From Chloroflexota bacterium (GTDB lineage: Bacteria > Chloroflexota > Anaerolineae > Promineifilales > Promineifilaceae): a stretch of 58,877 nt of DNA. The stretch covers positions 1-58,877 of the forward strand of contig JAKQCM010000492.1 in NCBI GenBank assembly GCA_029559155.1, given 5' to 3'. How positions within the stretch are numbered: the stretch's first letter is position 1; every line of letters starts with the position of its first letter. This document shows, one piece after another, positions 28,665 to 39,996 of the stretch. The notes beneath the pieces are model-generated. The model worked only from the letters and a program-made list of their open reading frames with translations. It was not told where the DNA came from and made no database searches. The position numbers and the translations under genes are program-made.

Positions 28665-30319
28665 ATAATCAACAAATACCAACTGAAATCAATATAGGTG
28701 ACATCCTCAGATTGGCTCTGCCCCTCTCTACAACTGTCTCTGCCGGGGCGCGGCACGCTCGCCGTAACGTCAAATGGGTGGTGCTGCTTACAAGCTGGGA
28801 CGATCTGGAAGATCAAGTAGAACAAGGCGACCTGCTCATCATTCCGCCGGTGTTGGAGCAACAGACCACCACAGAAAGCCTGCTAGACATTCTGGATAAA
28901 GTGGTTGAACTTGAAGTAGCCGGCATGCTTGTCTTTAAAGAAGTCCTTGAAATTGTCGCTGAAAAAGCCAGCGCGCTGAATTTGCCACTGCTTGTCGCGC
29001 CCCCCGGCATCTCCGTGCGCGACGCCCACCAGGCTATCGTATTCCTCCTGGCCGACCGTCAGGCCGCCACCACCGAGCGCGGCATGCAGCTTTACCGCAA
29101 ACTCTCCGAAATGTCCCGTGAAGAACAAGGGCTGCAAGCCATGACCGATGTCATGTCTAAGCTCACGGGCAAAATCGTCGTCATACAAGACAAACGTCTG
29201 GAAGTTCGGGCCATCAGCTCACCGCGTACCACCGACATCGAAGAATCTGAGCTAATCGAAGTATTGATGCAGCGTGATGAGCTGCCGGCCGTCCTGCGCA
29301 ATCGTAAAGCGGCCGCCAAAGCGCGCCAAAGCCATTGGCAGCAGTTGTTACCCGTCAATAATCTGGCGCGGCTCATCAGCCCCATTATTTCGGGTGATCG
29401 CGCCCGTGGTTATTTGTCCGTTGTCGGTCCGGCCGACCAGCTTGATTTGCTAGACAACCTCACCGTAGAACATGGCGCAGCCGCCTGCGCTCTGGAAATG
29501 GCGAAAGCCAAAGCGGTGAGCGAAGCCAAAAAATCGCTGCGCGGCGATTTTTTGGAGGGTTTGTTAGCGGGAACCTTGCCAACCAAAGAAATCGAACGAC
29601 TTGCGGGCCGTTTGGACCACGATACAACATCGCCTCATGCAATTATGACCTTTGCCTGGAGCGGGCCGGAGTCGCCATCCCTGCGCCGTCTGGAAACAAC
29701 CATCAACTGGCTGCTGCGCAACCATCCGCGCCCGGCGTTGGTGCATATTTATGGCGATCAACACGCTTGTGTGTTCCAATCGCTAAAAAGTGTTGAAGAC
29801 ATGGATTCGGCGCACGAATTGGCCCGACGATTATTGGAGCAAATTGATGCCGAGTACCCCAACACTCACTTAATCGGCGGCATTAGCGGGCCTGTTATGA
29901 CGTTGGCCGATTGGCCGCATGTGTATCATCAGGCGCTGCAAGCGATGCAGCTGGGGCAACGGCTTAAAATGAATCAGGTTGTGGAGTTCGACAGCCTGGG
30001 CATTTATCGCCTGTTGGGCCGATTAGAAAACATCCCGGCGGTTATTGAGTTTACCGATCAGGTCATAGGTCCGTTGGTGCGATACGACGACCAACATCGA
30101 AGCACGCTCGTGCAAACCATCGACGCTTACTTTAACCACCACGGCAATATCAGCCAGACGGCCGAAGCGTTGTTTATTCATCGCAACACGCTGCTCTATC
30201 GGCTGGACCGCATTCAGGAATTGACCAATCACAATTTGAACCAGGCCAACATGCGGTTGGCGCTGCAATTGGCGCTGAAGTTATGGCAATTGCGCCCGGA
30301 AGCGCCGCGCACGATTTGA
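28661..30319 (+). CDS. PucR family transcriptional regulator
   Basis: The 552-residue protein has an N-terminal PucR ligand domain (residues about 10-140: INIGDILRLALPLSTTVSAG, QGDLLIIPP, LPLLVAPPGISVRDAHQAI) and a C-terminal PucR-type HTH (VQTIDAYFNHHGNISQTAEA, LFIHRNTLLYRLDRIQEL). A central GGDEF-like CdaR-type region lies between. Family members are activators of purine, proline or polyketide genes, and the effector here is unknown. It overlaps the upstream kinase gene by four bases, so translation is coupled. Its position just ahead of the ilv leader makes it a candidate regulator of that operon, but nothing in the sequence proves this. Confidence 0.9.
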   Translation: MNNQQIPTEINIGDILRLALPLSTTVSAGARHARRNVKWVVLLTSWDDLEDQVEQGDLLIIPPVLEQQTTTESLLDILDKVVELEVAGMLVFKEVLEIVAEKASALNLPLLVAPPGISVRDAHQAIVFLLADRQAATTERGMQLYRKLSEMSREEQGLQAMTDVMSKLTGKIVVIQDKRLEVRAISSPRTTDIEESELIEVLMQRDELPAVLRNRKAAAKARQSHWQQLLPVNNLARLISPIISGDRARGYLSVVGPADQLDLLDNLTVEHGAAACALEMAKAKAVSEAKKSLRGDFLEGLLAGTLPTKEIERLAGRLDHDTTSPHAIMTFAWSGPESPSLRRLETTINWLLRNHPRPALVHIYGDQHACVFQSLKSVEDMDSAHELARRLLEQIDAEYPNTHLIGGISGPVMTLADWPHVYHQALQAMQLGQRLKMNQVVEFDSLGIYRLLGRLENIPAVIEFTDQVIGPLVRYDDQHRSTLVQTIDAYFNHHGNISQTAEALFIHRNTLLYRLDRIQELTNHNLNQANMRLALQLALKLWQLRPEAPRTI

Positions 30320-30394
30320 TCCTGTACAAATTTTACAAACAAATGGTTGACCGGTTCTTGTAAGTTGACCGTATATTTCCGGTTTATCTCCCCG

Positions 30395-30400
30395 TATAAT
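30395..30400 (+). promoter_or_regulatory. Candidate -10 of the ilv-leu operon with upstream TTGACCG direct repeats
   Basis: A perfect TATAAT at 30395-30400 follows two copies of TTGACCG at 30347-30353 and 30365-30371, exactly 18 bases apart. Neither copy is at the normal -35 distance (the nearer gives a 24-base spacer). The repeats could therefore be an activator site on one face of the helix rather than a -35. Transcription would start near 30407, about 640 bases before ilvB. Confidence 0.35.
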
Positions 30401-30462
30401 TCTTTATGACTTGTGCTGAAATGCGCGGTTCAGTGGGAAATAGTGGGAAACGAAAAGGGCGT

Positions 30463-30485
30463 AGCGATTGCTATCGCTCTTTTTG
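30463..30485 (+). terminator. Intrinsic terminator in the proximal ilv leader
   Basis: AGCGAT, loop TGCT, ATCGCT, then CTTTTTGTTTT. It may end readthrough from the PucR operon or be the first of three terminators in the ilv leader, because the candidate -10 lies upstream of it. Confidence 0.6.
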
Positions 30486-30624
30486 TTTTAAATGAGAGGC
30501 GGATTGATTTCTTGTGCATTCCGTACAAGTAAACGGCCGTCTTTGTTGTACGCTTTAACCTATGGACGATGAGGGGAACGGCCGTTACCCTTGTGAACAA
30601 ATTGCAGTAAGATCTTTGTGAAAT

Positions 30625-30711
30625 ATGAAACGCACGTTGAGTTTTGTCCTTATTAGCCTTATTAGCCTGGTCCTTATTATCGTCGTTGAGGACCCGATGC
30701 CGGTTGGGTGA
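30625..30711 (+). CDS. Leader peptide of the ilv-leu operon (attenuator peptide)
   Basis: A 28-codon frame, ATG at 30625 to TGA at 30709, too short for most gene finders. Fourteen of its 28 residues are Leu, Ile or Val, and thirteen of these fall within residues 5-21 (core VLISLISLVLIIVV). This is the composition of known ilv leader peptides such as enterobacterial IlvL and IlvB leaders. The stop codon lies 34 bases before an intrinsic terminator, and alternative pairings exist between the peptide-coding region and that terminator. Shortage of charged branched-chain tRNAs would stall the ribosome in the run and favour antitermination. The ribosome site is weak. An alternative reading is a chance hydrophobic frame, but its position upstream of ilvB argues otherwise. 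Confidence 0.7.
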   Translation: MKRTLSFVLISLISLVLIIVVEDPMPVG

Positions 30712-30776
30712 GTAAGGATAGACAGACAAACCATCGTTTGAATCCAAGCCGCCCAACAAGGCGGCTTTTTTATTTT
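30669..30776 (+). promoter_or_regulatory. ilv attenuator: pause hairpin, antiterminator and intrinsic terminator
   Basis: Three mutually exclusive pairings can be read. Segment 1:2 is GGTCC (30669-30673) with GGACC (30690-30694), inside the Leu/Ile/Val codon run and just after it. Segment 2:3 is GTTGGG (30703-30708) with CCCAAC (30752-30757), extended by GGAT (30716-30719) with ATCC (30742-30745). Segment 3:4 is AAGCCGCC (30746-30753), loop CAACAA, GGCGGCTT (30760-30767), then TTTTATTTT, a classical terminator. A ribosome stalled in the run would block segment 1 and allow 2:3; one reaching the stop would cover segment 2 and allow the terminator. The pairings are visible; the mechanism is inferred. 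Confidence 0.7.
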
Positions 30777-30927
30777 CAAGCGCAGACACAGTTATGAACG
30801 CTTACACCTTTCAAGCACAAACCGACTCTCAATCTCAGGCATGGCCGACACCATGCGCCATGCAGACCTGCCAGCCCGGTTCAATGTCTCAGCGCCAAAC
30901 AACCACCGCCCATCCCTCTTGTGTATC

Positions 30928-30961
30928 AAAGCAGAAAACCATTCAGTTTTCTGCTTTTTTT
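30928..30961 (+). terminator. Strong intrinsic terminator between the ilv attenuator and ilvB
   Basis: AAAGCAGAAAAC, loop CATTCA, GTTTTCTGCTTT, then TTTT form a perfect 12-bp stem with a T-run, 87 bases before ilvB. It lies within the transcript of the operon, so it must be conditional or partial. A hairpin GCATGGC-11-GCCATGC lies about 65 bases upstream, at about 30839-30863. No second Leu/Ile/Val-rich peptide precedes it. Confidence 0.7.
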
Positions 30962-31047
30962 ATCCTTGCATCACGTTCTATTCCACCCCAACACCCGTAT
31001 GCCCAAAAGCAAACCCAACCTACTGCTCAAAAAGGAGGAGCAATCAT

Positions 31048-32763
31048 ATGAGTAAAATGAAAACAGGTGGTCAAATTGTTTGGGAAAGCCTTCTGAAGGA
31101 GGGCGTCGAAGTCGTCTTTGGTCTGCCCGGCGGGGCTATTCTGCCCGCCTACGATGACCTGATGAAATACGAATATCCCATTCATCATGTTCTTGTTACC
31201 CACGAACAAGGCGCGTCCCATATGGCCGACGGCTACGCCCGCGCCACCGGCCGTACCGGCGTCTGCATCGCCACTTCCGGCCCCGGAGCGACCAACCTTA
31301 TCACCGGGTTGGCTACCGCCTATATGGATTCCTCGCCCATCGTCGCCATTACCGGCCAGGTACCCACGTCCCTATTGGGGCGTGATGGTTTCCAGGAAGC
31401 GGATGTCCAGGGCGTCAGCTTGCCGGTGACCAAACACAATTACCTCATCACCGACATTAAAGATTTGGCCGACGCTATCAAAGAGGCGTTCTACATCGCC
31501 GGAACCGGCCGGCCCGGTCCTGTTCTGGTTGATATTTGTAAGGATGTCTTGCAGGCCTCGATTGAGTTTGAATACCCGGAAACAGTCCACCTGCCCGGTT
31601 ACAGACCCAATCTAAACGCCCCGAGCGAAGATTCTATTGCCCGCGCGGCCGTTTTGCTGAACGAAGCCAAAAAACCGCTCATCGTCGCCGGTCAGGGTGT
31701 TTCCATTGCCCGAGCCGAAAAAGAGCTGCGCCAGCTGGCCGAAAAAGCCAACATCCCCGTTGCCACCAGCCTGCTGGGCATCGGCACATTCCCCGCCACT
31801 CACCCGCTGGCCATCAGTTGGGGCGGCATGCATGGCGAAGCGTATACCAACTATGCCATGCAAGATTGCGACGTCATGTTCGCCATCGGTGCGCGATTGG
31901 ACGATCGGTTAACCGGCGCGTTCGATACCTTTGCCCCTAACGCCAAAATTATCCATGTAGACCTGGACCCGGCCGAAATGGGCAAAAATATCACCATTCA
32001 TACCCCCGTCATTGGCGATGCGCTGCTCACGCTGAAAATGCTCCTGCCGCAAGTGCAGCCCAACGAGCATCCGGCCTGGCTGGCCCAAATTGCCGACTGG
32101 AAATCAGAATCGACTGACCGCGACATCATCGCTCAGGAAACCGACGAATTGGTTGCGCCATACATCATGCGCCAGCTCTGGCACGCCACCGACGAAGGCG
32201 ACGCCACTGTCGTCAGCGATGTGGGGCAGCACCAGATGTGGGAAGCGCAGTACTTCCATCACACCAAACGCCGCAGCCTGCTGACCTCTGGCGGGTTGGG
32301 CACGATGGGTTACGGTCTGCCGGCAGCCATTGGCGCGCAGATGGGCCTGCCCGACGAAGAAATCTGGGTGGTAGCCGGCGACGGCGGCTTCCAGATGACG
32401 ATGATCGAACTCTCGACGGTGATGCAGGAACGCCTGCCCATCAAGATCGCCATCATCAACAATGGTTTTCTGGGCATGGTGCGGCAGTGGCAGGATGTGT
32501 TTTATAACAAACGCCACGCCGGTACACCCTTGTTTAACCCGGATTTCGTGAAACTGGCGGAAGCGTACGGCATTGCAGCCAAATCTGTAACCCGCAAAGA
32601 GGATGTGTATAACGCCATCAAAGAAGCGCAGGCGCATGACGGCCCCTATCTGTTGGATTTCCAGGTAGAAGAATTTACAAACGTTTACCCGATGGTAGCC
32701 CCCGGCAAGAGCAACGCCGATATGATTCGTCGGCCCATGCCCAATATGGAAGGTGAAGAATAA
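31048..32763 (+). CDS. ilvB: Acetolactate synthase large (catalytic) subunit
   Basis: The 571-residue ThDP enzyme condenses two pyruvates, or pyruvate and 2-oxobutyrate, in the first common step of Val/Leu/Ile synthesis. It has the N-terminal [14 protein letters not shown] and [19 protein letters not shown] (catalytic Glu), [20 protein letters not shown], the FAD-linked central domain, and the ThDP motif [19 protein letters not shown]...[13 protein letters not shown]. The ATG at 31048 has GGAGGAG seven bases upstream. The open frame reaches back to 30841, but that part overlaps the terminator and is not protein. The stop overlaps the ilvN start (TAATG). Confidence 0.96.
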   Translation: MSKMKTGGQIVWESLLKEGVEVVFGLPGGAILPAYDDLMKYEYPIHHVLVTHEQGASHMADGYARATGRTGVCIATSGPGATNLITGLATAYMDSSPIVAITGQVPTSLLGRDGFQEADVQGVSLPVTKHNYLITDIKDLADAIKEAFYIAGTGRPGPVLVDICKDVLQASIEFEYPETVHLPGYRPNLNAPSEDSIARAAVLLNEAKKPLIVAGQGVSIARAEKELRQLAEKANIPVATSLLGIGTFPATHPLAISWGGMHGEAYTNYAMQDCDVMFAIGARLDDRLTGAFDTFAPNAKIIHVDLDPAEMGKNITIHTPVIGDALLTLKMLLPQVQPNEHPAWLAQIADWKSESTDRDIIAQETDELVAPYIMRQLWHATDEGDATVVSDVGQHQMWEAQYFHHTKRRSLLTSGGLGTMGYGLPAAIGAQMGLPDEEIWVVAGDGGFQMTMIELSTVMQERLPIKIAIINNGFLGMVRQWQDVFYNKRHAGTPLFNPDFVKLAEAYGIAAKSVTRKEDVYNAIKEAQAHDGPYLLDFQVEEFTNVYPMVAPGKSNADMIRRPMPNMEGEE

Positions 32764-33320
32764 TGAGCGAAATACCCATGAAACGACATACGATGATCGC
32801 CTGGATGGAAGATAAGCCAGGTGTGTTGAACCGCGTGGCCGGATTGTTCCGCCGCCGTAACTTTAACATCGAGAGCCTGGCTGTCGGCCACAGCGAAACA
32901 CCGGGCATTAGCCGCATGACGTTTGTGGCGCGCGGTACCGACCGCGATATGCGCCAGATTCAGACGCAGCTAGACAAGCTCATCAATGTGGTAGATATTC
33001 AGGATGTAACGAATGAACCGGTGGTGATGCGTGAACTGGTGCTGGTGAAGGTTAAGGCCAGCAACGGCAATCGGTCGCAGGTGATGCAGATTGTGGATAT
33101 TTATCGCGCGAGCATCATTGATGTGGACCTGGACTCGATGATTGTGCAAATTGTCGGCCCGGAAGATCGGGTGGAATCGTTTATTAAACTGCTGAGTAAT
33201 TTTGGCATTGAGGAAATGGTTCGTACCGGACGGGTGGCGATGGTGCGTGGCGGCAAGAGTGAAAAGCAGGCGCAAATGGAAACGGCCGTTCTCGGCCACA
33301 GCAACGGAAATCAACAGTAA
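32763..33320 (+). CDS. ilvN: Acetolactate synthase small (regulatory) subunit
   Basis: The 185-residue protein has an N-terminal ACT domain ([34 protein letters not shown]) that binds the feedback inhibitor valine, and the C-terminal ALS_ss_C domain ([46 protein letters not shown]). It activates the IlvB subunit. It overlaps ilvB by one base. The extreme C-terminus [12 protein letters not shown] lies outside the family core and is encoded across an ACGGCCGT octamer, so this tail looks like an add-on. Confidence 0.95.
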   Translation: MSEIPMKRHTMIAWMEDKPGVLNRVAGLFRRRNFNIESLAVGHSETPGISRMTFVARGTDRDMRQIQTQLDKLINVVDIQDVTNEPVVMRELVLVKVKASNGNRSQVMQIVDIYRASIIDVDLDSMIVQIVGPEDRVESFIKLLSNFGIEEMVRTGRVAMVRGGKSEKQAQMETAVLGHSNGNQQ

Positions 33321-33342
33321 CCTGTTAACAAGCAACAGGTAA

Positions 33343-34365
<1,023 letters not shown>

Positions 34366-34377
34366 CCATGAGGCAAT

Positions 34378-34414
34378 CGGGTGGCAAGGCGAGCGATTAG
34401 CGCCTTGCCACCCG
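34378..34414 (+). promoter_or_regulatory. 14-bp perfect hairpin between ilvC and leuA
   Basis: CGGGTGGCAAGGCG, a 9-base loop and CGCCTTGCCACCCG. There is no T-run and the next ribosome site follows at 34428, so it is unlikely to be a terminator. It could stabilise the upstream ilvBNC message or mark a processing site that sets different dosages for the ilv and leu parts. Confidence 0.5.
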
Positions 34415-34442
34415 GTCGCCACCAGTGAGGAGAAACCCCCAA

Positions 34443-36098
<1,656 letters not shown>

Positions 36099-36109
36099 GG
36101 CGTTTGGGG

Positions 36110-36149
36110 TGATGCGTGATGCGTGAATCTTGATGCGTGATGCGTGACC
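36110..36149. repeat. GATGCGTGA short tandem intergenic repeat
   Basis: GATGCGTGATGCGTGAATC is followed by TTGATGCGTGATGCGTGACC in the short gap after leuA. Related GCGTGA tandem arrays occur at about 25602-25659 and 50774-50840, where they form inverted repeats. Confidence 0.6.
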
Positions 36150-36180
36150 CGTCCTGAATACAGTTGATTTGGAGAGGAAT

Positions 36181-36909
36181 ATGGCGGAGAACGGCCGTGT
36201 CTGGCAAACCAACACCCTGGTCCACACCTATCTGACGGGCGTGCGCGGGGCCATCCCCCACGCCAACGAGCAAATCGAGGTGATGCTGCGCCTGATCCGC
36301 GCCGCCGGCGTGCCGGTGAACCGCTTTCTGGACCTGGGTTGCGGCGACGGCATTCTGGGGCGGGCCATTTTGCAGCAGTACCCGCAGGCGCAAGGCGTGT
36401 TTGTCGACTTTTCTGAGCCGATGCTGGCGGCAGCGCGGGAACGGCTGGGCGACGAGGGGGATACGGCCGTTATCCTGGCCGATTATGGCGAGCCAGGCTG
36501 GACGGAAAAACTAGACGGCCCGTTCGACGTCGTGGTGTCTGGCTACTCGATTCATCATCAGCCGGATGCGCGCAAGCGCGAGATTTACGCCGAAATTTAC
36601 GACCTGCTGCGGCCGGGCGGCGTCTTCATCAACGTCGAACACGTCGCCTCGGCCGACGCCTGGGTGGAAAGCGTCTTTCAAGACCTGTTTGTCGACCGTC
36701 TGTACGCTTATCAGCAGGCCAACGGCTCCACCATGAGCCGCGAAGAAGTGGATCGCACCTTCTACAGCCGCCCGGACAAGGTCGCCAACATCCTGGCCCC
36801 GGTCGAAGAGCAGTGCCGCTGGCTGCGGGCCATTGGCTTTGCCCACGTCGACTGCTACCTGAAAATATTTGAACTCGCCGTTTTTGGCGGCGTGAAAGTG
36901 GGAGACTAG
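36181..36909 (+). CDS. Class I SAM-dependent methyltransferase within the leu operon
   Basis: The 242-residue protein has a complete methyltransferase core: motif I FLDLGCGDGILGRAILQQ, motif II GVFVDFSEPMLAAAR, DVVVSGYSIHHQPD for motif IV and LRPGGVFINVEHV for the post-motif strand. It resembles the UbiE/TehB-like small-molecule methyltransferases. The substrate is unknown, and it has no recognised role in leucine synthesis despite lying between leuA and leuC. The ATG at 36181 has GGAG 6 bases upstream. Flanked on both sides by intergenic repeat arrays, it may be a later insertion into the operon. Confidence 0.8.
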   Translation: MAENGRVWQTNTLVHTYLTGVRGAIPHANEQIEVMLRLIRAAGVPVNRFLDLGCGDGILGRAILQQYPQAQGVFVDFSEPMLAAARERLGDEGDTAVILADYGEPGWTEKLDGPFDVVVSGYSIHHQPDARKREIYAEIYDLLRPGGVFINVEHVASADAWVESVFQDLFVDRLYAYQQANGSTMSREEVDRTFYSRPDKVANILAPVEEQCRWLRAIGFAHVDCYLKIFELAVFGGVKVGD

Positions 36910-37037
36910 AGATTGGAGATTAGAGATTAGAGATTGGAGATTCGTGATTCGTGATTCGTGATTCGTGATTAGGGATTGGAACTCGCACAATCTCCAGTCT
37001 CCAGTCTCCAATCTCCAATCTCCATCCCCCAATCTCC
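36909..37037. repeat. GGAGATT-type inverted-repeat array before leuC
   Basis: The left arm repeats GAGATTGGAGATTAGAGATT and then four GATTCGT units; the right arm is AATCTCCAGTCTCCAGTCTCC followed by further CAATCTC units. Together they can fold into a long imperfect hairpin. The array stops just before the leuC ribosome site (AAAAGGA at 37044). Confidence 0.75.
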
Positions 37038-37056
37038 ACTAACAAAAGGAATTCTT

Positions 37057-38475
<1,419 letters not shown>

Positions 38476-38480
38476 CAGCA

Positions 38481-38514
38481 AGATTGGACCAATCTTCTGA
38501 GATTGGTCCAATCT
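38481..38514. repeat. AGATTGGACCAATCT palindrome pair after leuC
   Basis: AGATTGGACCAATCT, spacer TCTG, and its exact complement AGATTGGTCCAATCT. Each arm is itself nearly palindromic. It begins five bases after the leuC stop and has no T-run. A related half-copy lies near 9187, so it is probably a dispersed element acting as an mRNA hairpin. Confidence 0.6.
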
Positions 38515-38540
38515 AATAATTAACAATAGCGAGGTTTACC

Positions 38541-38669
38541 ATGTCCCACTGGCAAATAATCGGCATTTCCAGCGCGCAAGTTGTCTTTTTCGTCTTATAC
38601 GCCATTGTGTTCGTCACAAATCGACAATTTACGCGGAGAGTAAACCATGCACCAATACGAAACGAGTGA
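38541..38669 (+). CDS. Small membrane protein, 42 residues
   Basis: A short frame in the leuC-leuD gap, with GAGG at 38531-38534 and an ATG 6 bases later, a better ribosome site than many genes here. The product has one clear membrane helix (VVFFVLYAIVFV) followed by a positively charged tail (TNRQFTRRVNH), giving an N-out or N-in single-span protein. Its 3' end overlaps the start of the next gene by 23 bases, so translation may be coupled. I do not recognise a family. It could be an untranslated spacer, but the start context and amphipathic make-up favour a real gene. Confidence 0.5.
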   Translation: MSHWQIIGISSAQVVFFVLYAIVFVTNRQFTRRVNHAPIRNE

Positions 38670-39168
38670 CCGATTCGAAAACCATCTGAGACGACGGCGT
38701 CTCTACCAGCAAGCTGTGCGGCAAACGCTCAGTCAGCCTTCGGTTGTCACCCAGACCCATGTCGTCGAGGTGAAGCAGTCCATCGAACTGCTTAGGCAGC
38801 TAATTGATCAGGCGCGAGAAAGCGCCTGGCTAACCTTAGAAGGCGATCTGTCCCGATTTAATAGCGGGGGGTTAACCGGGCTGGTGCGCGAAGACACCAG
38901 TAGAGATGGTTTAGGGGATGATCTTTACGCTCCGCTGCACAGCCGGGTAAGTATTCCGCTGCATTCGGCCAATGCCCATCAGCTAAAACATGCTGTATTG
39001 CAGCACATCGGCATTCGTTCCCACATTGTGCATCTTTACATGGATTGTGATGACCGCCGCTTGTTTGCCGCGAATAACAAATTTCGCCAATGCACCCTGT
39101 TTGGCGGCTGGATTTCCGCCGATTTTCTGGCAAAACTGCAAGAAGACGGGGTGCTAGCCATTAACTAA
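38647..39168 (+). CDS. Unknown protein in the leuC-leuD gap
   Basis: The 173-residue soluble protein has a basic N-terminus (HLRRRRLYQQAVRQTL), a helical segment (VEVKQSIELLRQLIDQARESAW), a loop with GGLTGLVREDTSRDGLGDD, and a hydrophobic C-terminal half containing SHIVHLYMDCDDRRLFAANN. I recognise no family. GGAGAG at 38634-38639, inside the small membrane protein's frame, is correctly spaced for this ATG. Base composition is slightly more AT-rich than the leu genes around it and the ACGGCCGT octamer is absent, which is mildly suggestive of a later arrival. Confidence 0.6.
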   Translation: MHQYETSDRFENHLRRRRLYQQAVRQTLSQPSVVTQTHVVEVKQSIELLRQLIDQARESAWLTLEGDLSRFNSGGLTGLVREDTSRDGLGDDLYAPLHSRVSIPLHSANAHQLKHAVLQHIGIRSHIVHLYMDCDDRRLFAANNKFRQCTLFGGWISADFLAKLQEDGVLAIN

Positions 39169-39248
39169 AGCGTAGGCTGCCAGCAAACAATTGCTTTCGC
39201 ATCGCGGATTACGGAACATGGATCACGGATTATCGAAAAAAGGAAACT

Positions 39249-39857
39249 ATGCAAGCATTTACCACACTAACCAGCCACATGGTGGCTATTCCTACAGAAA
39301 ATATTGATACCGACCAGATTATTCCCGCCCAATTCCTGAAAACCATCAGCAAACAAGGGTTGGGCAAAAATCTGTTTTTCCATTGGCGTTATAACGAGGA
39401 TGGTACGCCGAAGGCGGATTTTCCGCTGAACCAGCCGGAGGCGGCAGGCGCGGCCATTTTGCTGGCCGGCGATAACTTTGGCTGTGGTTCCAGCCGCGAA
39501 CACGCGCCCTGGTCGCTGATGGATCATGGTTTCCAGGCGGTGATCAGCACCTCGTTTGCCGACATTTTCCGCAACAACTCGTTGAAGAACGGGCTGCTGC
39601 CGGTTATCGTCGATGAGGACACTCACCGGCAGCTTCTCAGCCTGGCGGCCGAAGAACCGGAGACCCGGGTAAGTATTGATTTGACCAGCCAGACGCTGAC
39701 GCTGCCAGACGGCCGTTCCGTCACCTTCCCCATCGACGCCTTTAGCAAAACCTGTTTGCTGGAAGGGCTGGACCAACTCGGCTACCTGCTTAAACAGGGC
39801 GACCACGTCGCCGCCTACGAAGCCGCCCACCCGGCGCGCGTCAACGCCGCCGGATAG
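39249..39857 (+). CDS. leuD: 3-isopropylmalate dehydratase small subunit
   Basis: The 202-residue swivel-domain subunit partners LeuC. It shows the family segments VAIPTENIDTDQIIPAQFL, LLAGDNFGCGSSREHAPWSL with the substrate-binding Ser-Ser-Arg, and ISTSFADIFRNNSLKNGLLPV. AAAGGAAACT just upstream provides the ribosome site. Length is normal for the bacterial LeuD type. Confidence 0.96.
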   Translation: MQAFTTLTSHMVAIPTENIDTDQIIPAQFLKTISKQGLGKNLFFHWRYNEDGTPKADFPLNQPEAAGAAILLAGDNFGCGSSREHAPWSLMDHGFQAVISTSFADIFRNNSLKNGLLPVIVDEDTHRQLLSLAAEEPETRVSIDLTSQTLTLPDGRSVTFPIDAFSKTCLLEGLDQLGYLLKQGDHVAAYEAAHPARVNAAG

Positions 39858-39862
39858 AGGAG

Positions 39863-39974
39863 GATTGAGATTAGAGATTAGAGATTAGAGATTAGAGATT
39901 GGTGACAACATATCGGCAATCTCCAATCTCCAATCTCCAGTCTCCAGTCTCCAGTCTCCAGTCTCCAATCTCCA
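39863..39974. repeat. GAGATTA/TCTCCAGTCTCC inverted-repeat array before cimA
   Basis: Left arm: four to five GAGATTA units. Right arm: AATCTCCAATCTCCAATCTC followed by four CAGTCTC units. A short unpaired stretch (GGTGACAACATATCGGC) forms the loop. Same family as the array before leuC. Confidence 0.75.
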
Positions 39975-39996
39975 CCCCCTTTCCCCAGGAGCAACC

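Noticed and set aside
30585-30613. Promoter TTACCC-17-TAAGAT just before the ilv leader peptide
   Set aside because: It would start transcription at the leader ATG and leave no room for a ribosome site; both hexamers match poorly.
30430-30789. 119-codon minus-strand frame in the ilv leader
   Set aside because: It covers two terminators and the leader peptide on the other strand, and its product has no recognisable features.
30841-31047. N-terminal extension of IlvB
   Set aside because: It would include the intrinsic terminator at 30928-30961 and ignore the perfect ribosome site before the ATG at 31048.
30779-31047. T-box riboswitch upstream of ilvB
   Set aside because: No AGGGTGGNACC-like antiterminator sequence or specifier-loop arrangement can be seen.
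36909-37037. CRISPR array
   Set aside because: The units are 7-9 bases, contiguous and inverted, with no spacers and no cas genes nearby.
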